From Streptomyces sp. R21 (GTDB lineage: Bacteria; Actinomycetota; Actinomycetes; Streptomycetales; Streptomycetaceae): a stretch of DNA of 64,000 nucleotides. Shown here piece by piece: positions 17,115 through 25,069 of the stretch. The notes under the pieces were generated by a model. That model made no database searches. It was not told the DNA's origin and saw only the letters and a program-made list of their open reading frames with translations. The position numbers and the translations under genes were made by a program. Within the stretch, counting starts at the first letter, position 1, and each line of letters begins with the position of its first letter. The stretch is taken from the NCBI RefSeq assembly GCF_041051975.1, contig NZ_CP163435.1:2170001-2234000 (forward strand), given 5' to 3'.

Positions 17115-18707
17115 ATGAAAACAAGAGCAGCCGCACTCTGCGGTGCCGCAGCGGCGTTGGCCGCGATGGTGATCGCGGTCCCGGCCGACGCGAGCGCGGG
17201 CCCCGCGACCGCGTCGGGCACCGCCCCCTCGGTCCGCACCGCGAAGGTGACCTGGAAGAAGTGCGGCACCACGGCCTACCCGACGTTGCAGTGCGCGTCG
17301 TTGAAGGTGCCGCTCGACCACTTCGACCCCTACAGCCGGCGCATCACGCTCGCACTGTCGCGCGTTCCGCACACCGCGAAGACGTACCAAGGTCCGCTGC
17401 TGGTGAACCCGGGCGGACCCGGCGCGAGCGGACTCACGCTCGCCGGTTTCGTGGCGTCCTCGCTGCCCAAGGCGGTGGCAGCGCAGTACGACGTCATCGG
17501 CTTCGACCCGCGCGGCGTGGGCAAGAGCAAGCCCGCGCTCGTCTGCAAGGCCGGCCACTTCAACCCGGTGCGCCCGGACACCCTGCCGCTCACCCACGCC
17601 CTGGAGAAGGCGAACCTCAAGCGGGCCAAGGCCTTCGCCGCCGCGTGCGGGACCAAGTACAAGGACGTCCTGCCGTACATCGACACGGTCAGCGCGGTCC
17701 GTGACATGGACTCGATCCGGCACGCGCTCGGCGCCGAGACGATCAGCTACTTCGGGTACTCGTACGGCACCTACCTGGGCGCCGTGTACGCGAAGCTGTT
17801 CCCCGACCGCGTCCGCCGCCTGGTGCTCGACTCGATCGTCGACCCCACCGGTGCCTGGTACGACGACAACATGCAGCAGGACCACGCCTTCAACGACCGC
17901 CATATGGCGTTCATGGCGTGGGTCGCCAAGTACAACAGGACGTACAAGCTGGGCACCGATCCCGCCAAGGTCGAGGCCAAGTGGTACGCGATGCGTGCGG
18001 CGCTCGCCAAGAAGCCCGCGCAGAAGAAGGTGGGCGCCTCCGAGCTGGAGGACACCTACATCCCCGGCGGCTACTACAACGGCTACTGGCCCTACCTCGC
18101 GGCGGCGTTCGCGGCTTATGTGAACGACAAGGACTCCGACCCGCTGGTCGAGGCGTACGAGAACTTCGGCGCCGTGGACGCCTCCGGTGACAACGGCTAC
18201 AGCATCTACACCTCGGTGCAGTGCCGTGACGCGTCCTGGCCGCACGACTGGAACCAGTGGCGCGAGGACAACTGGGCGGTGTACGACAAGGCGCCGTTCA
18301 TGGCGTGGAACAACGCCTGGTACAACGCGCCGTGCGCGTTCTGGCCGACGGACACCCTGGAGCCCGTGGACGTGTCCAACGACGAGCTGCCCCCGGCGCT
18401 GCTCTTCCAGGCCACCAATGACGCGGCCACTCCGTACGAGGGCGGTGTCGCCGTCCACCACCTGCTGCGCGACTCCAGTCTGGTCGTCGAACAGGGCGGC
18501 GGGAACCACGGGATCACGCTGAGCGGGAACGCCTGCCTGGACAAGTACCTGGCGGCGTATCTGAAGGACGGCAAGGTGCCGCGCAGCGGCGGCGAGGTCG
18601 ACGCGGTGTGCAAGAAGCGGCCCGACCCGAAGCCGCTGGGCGCGAAGGCGGCCTCCGGCTCCTCGCACGGCTCGACCCTGCACGGGCTGCTCGGCTTCCG
18701 CGGCTGA
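17115..18707 (+). CDS. Secreted tripeptidyl-aminopeptidase-like alpha/beta hydrolase
   Basis: 530 residues with a Sec signal peptide (MKTRAAALCGAAAALAAMV, cleavage near ADASA). The alpha/beta hydrolase core shows the oxyanion strip LLVNPGGPGASG, FDPRGVGKSKP, the nucleophile elbow GYSYGTYLG, the acid in FQATNDAATPYEGG and the histidine in GGGNHGI, then the TAP-like C-terminal domain. Streptomyces Tap/Slp enzymes trim tripeptides from the N-termini of exported proteins. Secreted, probably extracellular. A GGGAGG site precedes the ATG. The 178-base gap before it has no gene. Confidence 0.92.
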   Translation: MKTRAAALCGAAAALAAMVIAVPADASAGPATASGTAPSVRTAKVTWKKCGTTAYPTLQCASLKVPLDHFDPYSRRITLALSRVPHTAKTYQGPLLVNPGGPGASGLTLAGFVASSLPKAVAAQYDVIGFDPRGVGKSKPALVCKAGHFNPVRPDTLPLTHALEKANLKRAKAFAAACGTKYKDVLPYIDTVSAVRDMDSIRHALGAETISYFGYSYGTYLGAVYAKLFPDRVRRLVLDSIVDPTGAWYDDNMQQDHAFNDRHMAFMAWVAKYNRTYKLGTDPAKVEAKWYAMRAALAKKPAQKKVGASELEDTYIPGGYYNGYWPYLAAAFAAYVNDKDSDPLVEAYENFGAVDASGDNGYSIYTSVQCRDASWPHDWNQWREDNWAVYDKAPFMAWNNAWYNAPCAFWPTDTLEPVDVSNDELPPALLFQATNDAATPYEGGVAVHHLLRDSSLVVEQGGGNHGITLSGNACLDKYLAAYLKDGKVPRSGGEVDAVCKKRPDPKPLGAKAASGSSHGSTLHGLLGFRG

Positions 18708-18773
18708 ACCCGGTCGGGCAGGAGGTGACGGCCCGTCGGGGGCGTTGTCAGTGCCATGGTCCACCATGGACGC

Positions 18774-19172
18774 ATGAGTGAGCTGACCAGGATTCCCGCC
18801 CCCGACGGGGTCGCCCCCGCCGCCGCGTACACGCACGTCGTCATGGGCACGGGCCGCTTCGTCGCGGTCTCCGGCCAACTCGCGCTGGACGAGGACGGCA
18901 AGCTCGTGGGCGAGGGCGATCCGGCGGCGCAGGCCCGGCAGGTCTTCGAGAACCTGCGCCGCTGCCTGGCCGCCGCCGGGGCCGGCTTCGACGACGTCGT
19001 CAAACTCACCTTCTTCGTCACGGACATGGCCCACATGCCCGCCATCCGCGCAGCCCGCGACGCCCACATACCCGCCGACCGCCTCCCCGCCGCGTCGGCG
19101 GTCCAGGTCGCGGCGCTGGTCCGCCCCGAGTTCCTGATGGAGATCGAGGCGTACGCGGTGATCGGCGGGTGA
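18774..19172 (+). CDS. ridA: RidA/YjgF family protein
   Basis: 132 residues with the family pattern MGTGRFVAVSGQLALDEDGK, QARQVFENLRRCLAAAGAGF and the closing FLMEIEAYAVI. RidA proteins hydrolyse reactive enamine/imine products of PLP enzymes. The arginine usual in the active site of archetypal RidA appears as LVRPEFLMEIEA. The ATG at 18774 is chosen by homology; its ribosome site is weak. Its TGA overlaps the GTG of the broken GNAT gene (GTGA), so the two were once translationally coupled. Confidence 0.88.
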   Translation: MSELTRIPAPDGVAPAAAYTHVVMGTGRFVAVSGQLALDEDGKLVGEGDPAAQARQVFENLRRCLAAAGAGFDDVVKLTFFVTDMAHMPAIRAARDAHIPADRLPAASAVQVAALVRPEFLMEIEAYAVIGG

Positions 19173-19589
19173 GCGGTCTCCGCGTCCGGGAGATGACCCT
19201 GGCCGACTGCGACCGGGTCGCCGGACCGCGCGCCAAGGGCTAAAACCCCCGTTGTACGCGGCGACGACGTCGGCCGGGCCTGCCACGGCCCCTACCGGGA
19301 CGGTGAAGTCCGCACCGGGGACGCCGAGTTGTACGCCATCTACGTCCGCCCCGATCAGGTCGGCGCCGGGGTGGGGCAGGCTCTGCTGCGGGAGTCGACC
19401 GGCCGGTGCGCCGGGGCCGGGCGTCCGCGGATGCTGCTGTGGGTGCTGAAGGGGAACGCCGACGCGCGGCGCTTCTACGAGCGGGCCGGGTTCCGTCCCG
19501 ACGGGGCCGAGGAACCGTTCGAGGTGGAAGGGGTCTCGGTGCCCGAGGTGCGGTACGCCCGGACGCTGGACCGCGACACACGCTGCTGA
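19169..19589 (+). pseudogene. GNAT acetyltransferase pseudogene (internal deletion and frameshift)
   Basis: The GTG at 19169 overlaps the RidA stop and encodes a typical GNAT start (SGLRVREMTLADCDRVA), but the frame ends at TAA 19241-19243 after 24 codons. In another frame the rest of the domain follows: RACHGPYRDGEVR, LYAIYVRPDQVGAGVGQALL (acetyl-CoA loop) and NADARRFYERAGFRPDGAEE, ending at TGA 19587-19589. Roughly 60 residues of the expected N-terminal half are missing at the junction. The remaining coding parts are clean, so the loss looks recent. An 86-codon ORF from TTG 19329 could still make the C-terminal half but lacks a complete fold. Confidence 0.85.
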
Positions 19590-19590
19590 G

Positions 19591-20163
19591 CTACGACGTG
19601 GGGAGCCGCGCCAGCGCGTGGACCGCCGCCTCCGCGAGGGCCGGGTGCGCGAGGGCCCCGGTCAGGACGGGTCGCGCGCGGGGATCGCCCATCGCGCCCA
19701 GCCCCTCGATGCAGGCGAGCGCGACCCTGCGGTACGGGTCGTGCGGGTGCAGCCGCCGCTCCAGCGTGGTGATCAGGGCGGGCACGGCCTCGGGGGCGCG
19801 CAGTTCGGCCAGCAGCCGTACCGGGTGGAGCGCGTAGGCGACCCGGAGTTCGTTGGTGGCGAGCGCGGCCGCGGCGCGGGCGGTGCGCGGATCGCCGAGC
19901 CGGGCCAGGGCGTGCGCGGCGGACGCGCAGCGCTGCGGGTCGCGGTGGTTGAGCAGCAGGACGAGCGCCTCGAAGGCCCGCCGGTCCCCGGCGACCCCCA
20001 GCCGGAAGGCGACCAGTTCCCTGGCCCACAGGGGCTGCCCGGGCGCGGTCAGCGCGGCCGCCAGTTCATCGAGGTCGCCGCTCGCCACGAGCCGCTCGTA
20101 CGCCGCCGAGCCCCCCGCCTCGCGCCGTAAACGCTCCGTGAGTGATCGCAACTCCTCGTCCAT
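19591..20163 (-). CDS. HEAT-repeat protein
   Basis: 190 residues made of alpha-helical HEAT-like repeats: AFEALVLLLNHRDPQRCASA, ALARLGDPRTARAAAALATN, APEAVPALITTLERRLHPHD, GLGAMGDPRARPVLTGALAH. Such scaffolds mediate protein contacts; no catalytic motif is visible. It is convergent with the GNAT pseudogene and divergent from the hydroxyacyl-CoA dehydrogenase. Function unknown. Confidence 0.82.
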   Translation of the reverse strand: MDEELRSLTERLRREAGGSAAYERLVASGDLDELAAALTAPGQPLWARELVAFRLGVAGDRRAFEALVLLLNHRDPQRCASAAHALARLGDPRTARAAAALATNELRVAYALHPVRLLAELRAPEAVPALITTLERRLHPHDPYRRVALACIEGLGAMGDPRARPVLTGALAHPALAEAAVHALARLPTS

Positions 20164-20531
20164 GCCGCGAGCCTAGAGCCGTGCTTGAGCGGCGGGGACG
20201 TACATCACAAACTCGGGGGGTGGCGTGCTCGTTACTGGCGGGTTAAGCTCAGACGAGCGAGTTACCCACTCGTGTCTTACTCGCGGTGGCCTGGTGACGC
20301 AGCCATCGGGAGAGCAGTCGGTTCGGTACTTCAGGTACCTCAGTACGACATGGCCTGGGACAGGGCCGGTCGATCTCCACCGTTCCTCGGACGCATGTGC
20401 TTCGCGTCCCCGGACGGCGCCGGGCGTGTGCGCCAGTCAGCCCGGCAACACCCGCATCTGCCGCACTCCGTGCGCCCGTTGGCGTACCTCCGTGCGTACC
20501 TCAGTCGTCACCCTCTTCCTGGAGTCCCGCG
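20164..20531. promoter_or_regulatory. Divergent intergenic region with palindromes, upstream of the hydroxyacyl-CoA dehydrogenase
   Basis: 368 bases without a gene. It contains CGAGT-TACCC-ACTCG (20258-20272), a perfect 5-bp-arm inverted repeat, next to related TTACTGG and TTACTCG words. It also has GTACT and AGTAC flanking the palindrome AGGTACCT (20326-20346). These are plausible operators, for instance for the TetR regulator encoded at 22498, but no direct evidence links them. No confident -35/-10 pair was seen. Confidence 0.35.
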
Positions 20532-22337
20532 ATGGCCGCTCCCCTGTCCGACCCCTCCGCGTCCCCGTTGAAGACCGTCGCCGTCATCGGCCTCGGCACC
20601 ATGGGCACCGGCATCACCGAGGTCCTGGCTCGCGCCGGTCGCGAAGTCATCGGCATCGACATCAGCGAGGCCGCGGCCGCCCAGGCGGTCGCCTCGCTCG
20701 AAACCTCCACCGCCCGCGCCGTGCAGCGCGGCCGTCTCACGGAGCAGGAGCGCGACGACGCCCTGGCCCGCTTCCGGACCTTCACCGATCTTCGGGCGGC
20801 GGCCGACGCCGACCTGGTCATCGAGGTGGTCCCGGAGTCGTACGAGATCAAGCAGCAGGTCTTCCGCGCGCTGGACGCCGTCGTGCGGCCGGAGACGATC
20901 CTCGCGACCGGCACCAACGCCCTCTCGGTCACGCGTCTGGCGGCCGACTCGGCCCGTCCGGAGCGGGTGCTCGGACTGCACTTCTTCAACCCGGCCCCGG
21001 CGATGAAGCTGGTCGAGGTCGTCTCGTCGGTGCTGACCGCGCCCGCGGCCGTCGCCGCGGTCACCGATCTCGCCCTGGACCTCGGCAAGGAGCCCGTCGC
21101 GGTCGGCGACCGCCCCGGTTTCGTCGCGGACGGGCTGCTGTTCGGCTACCTCAACCAGGCAGCGGCGATGTACGAGGCCAAGTACGCCTCCCGCGAGGAC
21201 ATCGACGCCGCGATGAAGCTCGGCTGCGGCCTGCCGATGGGCCCGCTCGCCCTGCTCGACCTGATCGGCATCGACACCGCGCGCACGGTCCTGGAGGCCA
21301 TGTACGCCGAGTCGCACGACCGCCTGCACGCCCCCGCGCCCATCCTCAAGCAGCTCAGCGAGGCGGGCCTGACCGGCCGCAAGTCGGGGCGCGGCTTCTA
21401 CACGTACGAGGCCCCCGGCAGCACCACCGTCGTGCGGGACGCGCTGACGCCGCTGGAGGGTGCGGCCCTGGCCGAGGGACGCACCATCCGCTCGGTCGGC
21501 GTCGCGGGCTCCGGCACGATGGCGTCCGGCATCGCGGAGGTCTTCGCGAAGGCCGGGTACGAGGTGGTCCTCGCCGCCCGCAGCGAGGAGAAGGCGCAGG
21601 CCGCCAAGGCCCGCATCGGCAAGTCGCTGGCGCGCTCCGTCGACAAGGGCCGGATGACCGCCGAGGCCGCCGCGGGAACCCTGGACCTGATCACCCCGGC
21701 CGGCTCCTACGACGCCTTCGCCGAGGTCGACCTGGCCCTGGAGGCCGTCGCCGAGGACCTGGAGGTCAAGCAGCAGCTGTTCGCCGCGTTCGACAAGGTC
21801 TGCAAGCCCGGCGCGATCCTCGCCACCACCACCTCCTCGCTGCCCGTCGTGGCCTGCGCCCGCGCCACCTCGCGCCCGCAGGACGTGATCGGCATGCACT
21901 TCTTCAACCCGGCCCCGGCGATGAAGCTGGTCGAGGTCGTGCGGACCGTGCTGACGGCGGACGACGTGCACGCCACCGTCCGCGAGGTCTGCGCCAAGAT
22001 CCGCAAGCACCCGGTGGACTGCGGCGACCGCGCCGGTTTCATCGTGAACGCGCTGCTGTTCCCGTACCTGAACAACGCCATCAAGATGGTGCAGGAGCAC
22101 TACGCGACGCTCGACGACATCGACGCCGCGATGAAGCTCGGTGGCGGCTACCCGATGGGCCCGTTCGAACTCCTCGACGTGGTCGGCCTGGACGTCTCGC
22201 TGGCCATCGAGAAGGTTCTGCACCGCGAGTTCCGCGACCCGGGCCTCGCCCCGGCGCCGCTCCTGGAGCACTTGGTGGCCGCGGGCTGCCTCGGCCGCAA
22301 GACGGGCCGCGGCTTCCGCGAATATGCCCGGCGCTGA
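20532..22337 (+). CDS. 3-hydroxyacyl-CoA (3-hydroxybutyryl-CoA) dehydrogenase, internally duplicated
   Basis: 601 residues formed by two full HBDH units in tandem. Each has a Rossmann motif (VAVIGLGTMGTGITEVLARA; GVAGSGTMASGIAEVFAKAG), the catalytic-histidine segment LHFFNPAPAMKLVEVV or MHFFNPAPAMKLVEVV, and a C-terminal dimerisation part (AMKLGCGLPMGP; AMKLGGGYPMGP). The stretch HFFNPAPAMKLVEVV is repeated identically in both halves. It oxidises or reduces 3-hydroxybutyryl-CoA/acetoacetyl-CoA with NAD(P), and so feeds crotonyl-CoA to Ccr downstream. GGAG precedes the ATG. A TetR regulator and the ethylmalonyl-CoA pathway genes follow on the same strand. Confidence 0.93.
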   Translation: MAAPLSDPSASPLKTVAVIGLGTMGTGITEVLARAGREVIGIDISEAAAAQAVASLETSTARAVQRGRLTEQERDDALARFRTFTDLRAAADADLVIEVVPESYEIKQQVFRALDAVVRPETILATGTNALSVTRLAADSARPERVLGLHFFNPAPAMKLVEVVSSVLTAPAAVAAVTDLALDLGKEPVAVGDRPGFVADGLLFGYLNQAAAMYEAKYASREDIDAAMKLGCGLPMGPLALLDLIGIDTARTVLEAMYAESHDRLHAPAPILKQLSEAGLTGRKSGRGFYTYEAPGSTTVVRDALTPLEGAALAEGRTIRSVGVAGSGTMASGIAEVFAKAGYEVVLAARSEEKAQAAKARIGKSLARSVDKGRMTAEAAAGTLDLITPAGSYDAFAEVDLALEAVAEDLEVKQQLFAAFDKVCKPGAILATTTSSLPVVACARATSRPQDVIGMHFFNPAPAMKLVEVVRTVLTADDVHATVREVCAKIRKHPVDCGDRAGFIVNALLFPYLNNAIKMVQEHYATLDDIDAAMKLGGGYPMGPFELLDVVGLDVSLAIEKVLHREFRDPGLAPAPLLEHLVAAGCLGRKTGRGFREYARR

Positions 22338-22484
22338 GACCGGCGAGGACCGGCACACGGAGTCCGCCGACTGGGGCGGGCTCCTGGATCCGGGCGGCCA
22401 TCTCCCGTCCGCCCTGCCCGCCGACCCCCCGCCCGCCAAGGGCGGGGGGACCCCCGGCCATGAGCGCTCTCCTGCGCACATGCA

Positions 22485-22490
22485 GTACGT
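22485..22490 (+). promoter_or_regulatory. Possible -10 of a leaderless tetR transcript
   Basis: TACGTT lies seven bases before the ATG at 22498, and no ribosome site is present there. A start site at or next to the A of the ATG is therefore expected, as in many actinobacterial regulator genes. No good -35 is visible 17 bases upstream, so confidence is modest. Confidence 0.35.
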
Positions 22491-22497
22491 TCGGGTC

Positions 22498-23310
22498 ATG
22501 TCCCAGCCCGCCAAGTCCTCACGTACACCGGCTACGACCGACGCACCGGAAAGTGCCGCCGGCACACGCGCCGCCGCCCAGCGGCTCAAGATGCGCCGGG
22601 AGCTGGCGGCCGCGGCCATGGAGCTGTTCGCGACCAAGGGGTACGAGGCGACCACCGTCGACGAGATCGCCGCCCAGGCCGGTGTCGCACGGCGCACGTT
22701 CTTCCGCCACTTCCGCTCCAAGGAAGAGGCGATCTTCCCCGACCACGACGACACCCTGGTCCGCGCCGAGGCGGTGCTGAACGCGGCCCCCGCGCACGAG
22801 CACCCGCTCGACACCGTGTGCCGCGGCATCAAGGAAGTCATGAAGATGTACGCGGCCTCCCCGGCCGTGTCCGTCGAGCGCTACCGGCTCACGCGTGAGG
22901 TGCCCACCCTCCGCGAGCGCGAGATCGCCTCGGTCGCCCGCTACGAGCGCCTCTTCACCCGCTATCTCCTCGGCCACTTCGACGAGCACGCCCACGACGA
23001 CGACGCGAACGACGACCCGCTGCTCGCGGAGGTCGCCGCGTCGGCCGTGGTCACGGCCCACAACCACGTACTGCGTCGCTGGCTGCGGGCCGGCGGACAG
23101 GGAGACGTGGAGGGCCAGCTCGACCACGCCTTCGCCATCGTGCAGCGCACGTTCGGCACGGGTATCGGGGTCGGGCGCGAGACCTCGCCCCGGCCGGCGC
23201 CCGCTTCCTCCTTCACCGAAGGGGATGTCCTGGTGACCGTCGCCCGGGTCGACGCCCCGTTGGACCAGGTCATGCGAACCATCGAGCAGGCCCTGCGGGA
23301 ACGGTCGTAG
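22498..23310 (+). CDS. TetR family transcriptional regulator
   Basis: 270 residues. An N-terminal disordered stretch precedes the helix-turn-helix at about 35-75 (AAAMELFATKGYEATTVDEI, AAQAGVARRTFFRHFRSKEE). The rest is the helical ligand-binding domain. An alternative ATG six codons upstream (22480) is possible; 22498 is chosen because of the leaderless-promoter spacing. Between the hydroxyacyl-CoA dehydrogenase and the ccr operon, it is a likely regulator of acyl-CoA metabolism, with an acyl-CoA as probable ligand (inference). Confidence 0.88.
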   Translation: MSQPAKSSRTPATTDAPESAAGTRAAAQRLKMRRELAAAAMELFATKGYEATTVDEIAAQAGVARRTFFRHFRSKEEAIFPDHDDTLVRAEAVLNAAPAHEHPLDTVCRGIKEVMKMYAASPAVSVERYRLTREVPTLREREIASVARYERLFTRYLLGHFDEHAHDDDANDDPLLAEVAASAVVTAHNHVLRRWLRAGGQGDVEGQLDHAFAIVQRTFGTGIGVGRETSPRPAPASSFTEGDVLVTVARVDAPLDQVMRTIEQALRERS

Positions 23311-23351
23311 CGACCTCCGTCTCAGAACCGCGGCTGCCGCCGCTTCTCCTC

Positions 23352-23389
23352 AAACGCCGGACGGGCTTTTGCCCCCGTCCGGCGTTTTT
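23352..23389 (+). terminator. Strong intrinsic terminator after tetR
   Basis: AAACGCCGGACGGG (23352-23365) pairs perfectly with CCCGTCCGGCGTTT (23374-23387) and is followed by T residues. The left arm belongs to a repeat family seen again at 38091-38136. It separates the tetR transcript from the ccr promoter. Confidence 0.88.
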
Positions 23390-23466
23390 GCGTCGCCACC
23401 TGATCGATCATCGCTCACGTGTTACGTAAAGATTTCACCTGAGCGCAACTTCTGGCACTGCGTGCC

Positions 23467-23495
23467 TTGCGGGGTGACACGCGGTGCCATACGTT
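23467..23495 (+). promoter_or_regulatory. Promoter of the ethylmalonyl-CoA pathway operon
   Basis: TTGCGG (23467-23472), a 17-base spacer and TACGTT (23490-23495) match the principal streptomycete sigma factor pattern. The expected transcription start is near 23502, leaving a leader of about 220 bases before the GTG of ccr. The rest of the 410-base gap 23311-23721 holds the terminator above and the structured leader below. Confidence 0.6.
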
Positions 23496-23501
23496 GATGT
23501 T

Positions 23502-23590
23502 GTCCGGGCGGCCGGCGTGCAGAGACCTTTCGTACGCCGGCTGTCCCCGCAACCAACTGGCTTGCGCGCCCGGACGCCTGCGTCACAGGC
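23502..23590 (+). promoter_or_regulatory. Structured 5' leader RNA upstream of ccr (candidate cis-regulatory element)
   Basis: Starting at the predicted transcription start, GTCCGGGCG (23502-23510) pairs with CGCCCGGAC (23567-23575), 9/9. Immediately inside, GCCGGCGT (23511-23518) pairs with ACGCCGGC (23534-23541), extendable by two pairs. CGCAA (23548-23552) pairs with TTGCG (23562-23566). This gives a three-way junction with stems abutting without gaps. GCCTG (23576-23580) and CAGGC (23586-23590) form a further hairpin directly after it. This is not a riboswitch class I recognise. Structure read by eye; function inferred. Confidence 0.5.
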
Positions 23591-23721
23591 ACCCTTCGCG
23601 CCACAAAGCGCTGCCGTAGCACCACCTTCGCCGAACCGACGGCAACCCTCACACCCACAGCAGCACACCGACGTGACCCTCAGCGTCTCCCCTCAAGACG
23701 CCTTTCGCCGGAGGCAACACC

Positions 23722-25059
23722 GTGAAGGAAATCCTGGACGCGATTCAGTCGCAGACCGCCACGTCTGCCGACTTCGCCGCTCTGCCGCTCCCCGAGTCGT
23801 ACCGCGCGATCACCGTGCACAAGGACGAGACGGAGATGTTCACCGGGCTCGCCACCCGCGACAAGGACCCCCGCAAGTCGATCCACCTGGACGACGTGCC
23901 GGTGCCGGAGCTCGGCCCGGGCGAGGCCCTGGTGGCCGTCATGGCCTCCTCCGTGAACTACAACTCGGTCTGGACCTCGATCTTCGAGCCGATGTCGACC
24001 TTCGGCTTCCTGGAGCGCTACGGCAGGCTCAGCGAGCTCACCAAGCGCCACGACCTGCCCTACCACATCATCGGTTCCGACCTCGCGGGCGTCGTCCTGC
24101 GCACCGGCCCGGGCGTGAACTCCTGGAAGCCGGGTGACGAGGTCGTCGCGCACTGTCTGAGCGTCGAGCTGGAGTCCTCGGACGGCCACAACGACACGAT
24201 GCTCGACCCCGAGCAGCGCATCTGGGGCTTCGAGACGAACTTCGGCGGCCTCGCCGAGATCGCGCTCGTCAAGTCCAACCAGCTGATGCCGAAGCCGGAC
24301 CACCTCAGCTGGGAGGAGGCCGCCGCTCCGGGCCTGGTCAACTCCACCGCGTACCGCCAGCTGGTCTCCCGCAACGGCGCCGGCATGAAGCAGGGCGACA
24401 ACGTGCTCATCTGGGGCGCGAGCGGCGGCCTCGGCTCGTACGCGACGCAGTTCGCGCTCGCCGGTGGCGCCAACCCCATCTGTGTCGTGAGCAGCGAGCA
24501 GAAGGCGGACATCTGCCGCGCGATGGGCGCCGAGGCGATCATCGACCGCAACGCCGAGGACTACAGGTTCTGGAAGGACGAGCACAACCAGGACCCGAAG
24601 GAGTGGAAGCGCTTCGGCAAGCGCATCCGCGAGCTGACCGGCGGCGAGGACGTGGACATCGTCTTCGAGCACCCGGGCCGCGAGACCTTCGGCGCCTCCG
24701 TGTACGTCACGCGCAAGGGCGGCACGATCGTCACCTGCGCCTCGACCTCGGGCTACAACCACGAGTACGACAACCGCTACCTGTGGATGTCCCTGAAGCG
24801 GATCATCGGCTCGCACTTCGCCAACTACCGCGAGGCCTGGGAGGCCAACCGGCTCATCGCGAAGGGCAAGATCCACCCGACCCTGTCCAAGGTGTACTCG
24901 CTGGAGGACACCGGCCAGGCCGCGTACGACGTGCACCGCAACCTCCACCAGGGCAAGGTCGGCGTGCTGGCGCTCGCGCCCGAGGAGGGCCTGGGCGTCC
25001 GCGACCACGAGAAGCGCGCCCAGCACATCGACGCCATCAACCGCTTCCGGAACATCTGA
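23722..25059 (+). CDS. ccr: Crotonyl-CoA carboxylase/reductase
   Basis: 445 residues; reductively carboxylates crotonyl-CoA with CO2 and NADPH to ethylmalonyl-CoA, the key step of the ethylmalonyl-CoA pathway and a source of ethylmalonyl extender units. Medium-chain dehydrogenase/reductase fold with the NADPH motif IWGASGGLGSYATQFALAGG. All four residues known to hold CO2 in the Kitasatospora setae enzyme are present at the same numbers: N81, F170, E171, H365. The GTG start at 23722 has a GGAGG site. First gene of the five-gene operon; ecm follows after ten bases. Confidence 0.96.
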   Translation: MKEILDAIQSQTATSADFAALPLPESYRAITVHKDETEMFTGLATRDKDPRKSIHLDDVPVPELGPGEALVAVMASSVNYNSVWTSIFEPMSTFGFLERYGRLSELTKRHDLPYHIIGSDLAGVVLRTGPGVNSWKPGDEVVAHCLSVELESSDGHNDTMLDPEQRIWGFETNFGGLAEIALVKSNQLMPKPDHLSWEEAAAPGLVNSTAYRQLVSRNGAGMKQGDNVLIWGASGGLGSYATQFALAGGANPICVVSSEQKADICRAMGAEAIIDRNAEDYRFWKDEHNQDPKEWKRFGKRIRELTGGEDVDIVFEHPGRETFGASVYVTRKGGTIVTCASTSGYNHEYDNRYLWMSLKRIIGSHFANYREAWEANRLIAKGKIHPTLSKVYSLEDTGQAAYDVHRNLHQGKVGVLALAPEEGLGVRDHEKRAQHIDAINRFRNI

Positions 25060-25069
25060 GGTCCGACTG

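Noticed and set aside
20508-22841. 777-codon open frame on the minus strand
   Set aside because: Antisense of the duplicated dehydrogenase and TetR genes; composition typical of a shadow frame and no recognisable domain.
23484-24137. Plus-strand open frame crossing the ccr start
   Set aside because: It lies in the leader and overlaps ccr out of frame; its residues do not match a family, and the region is better explained by a structured leader.
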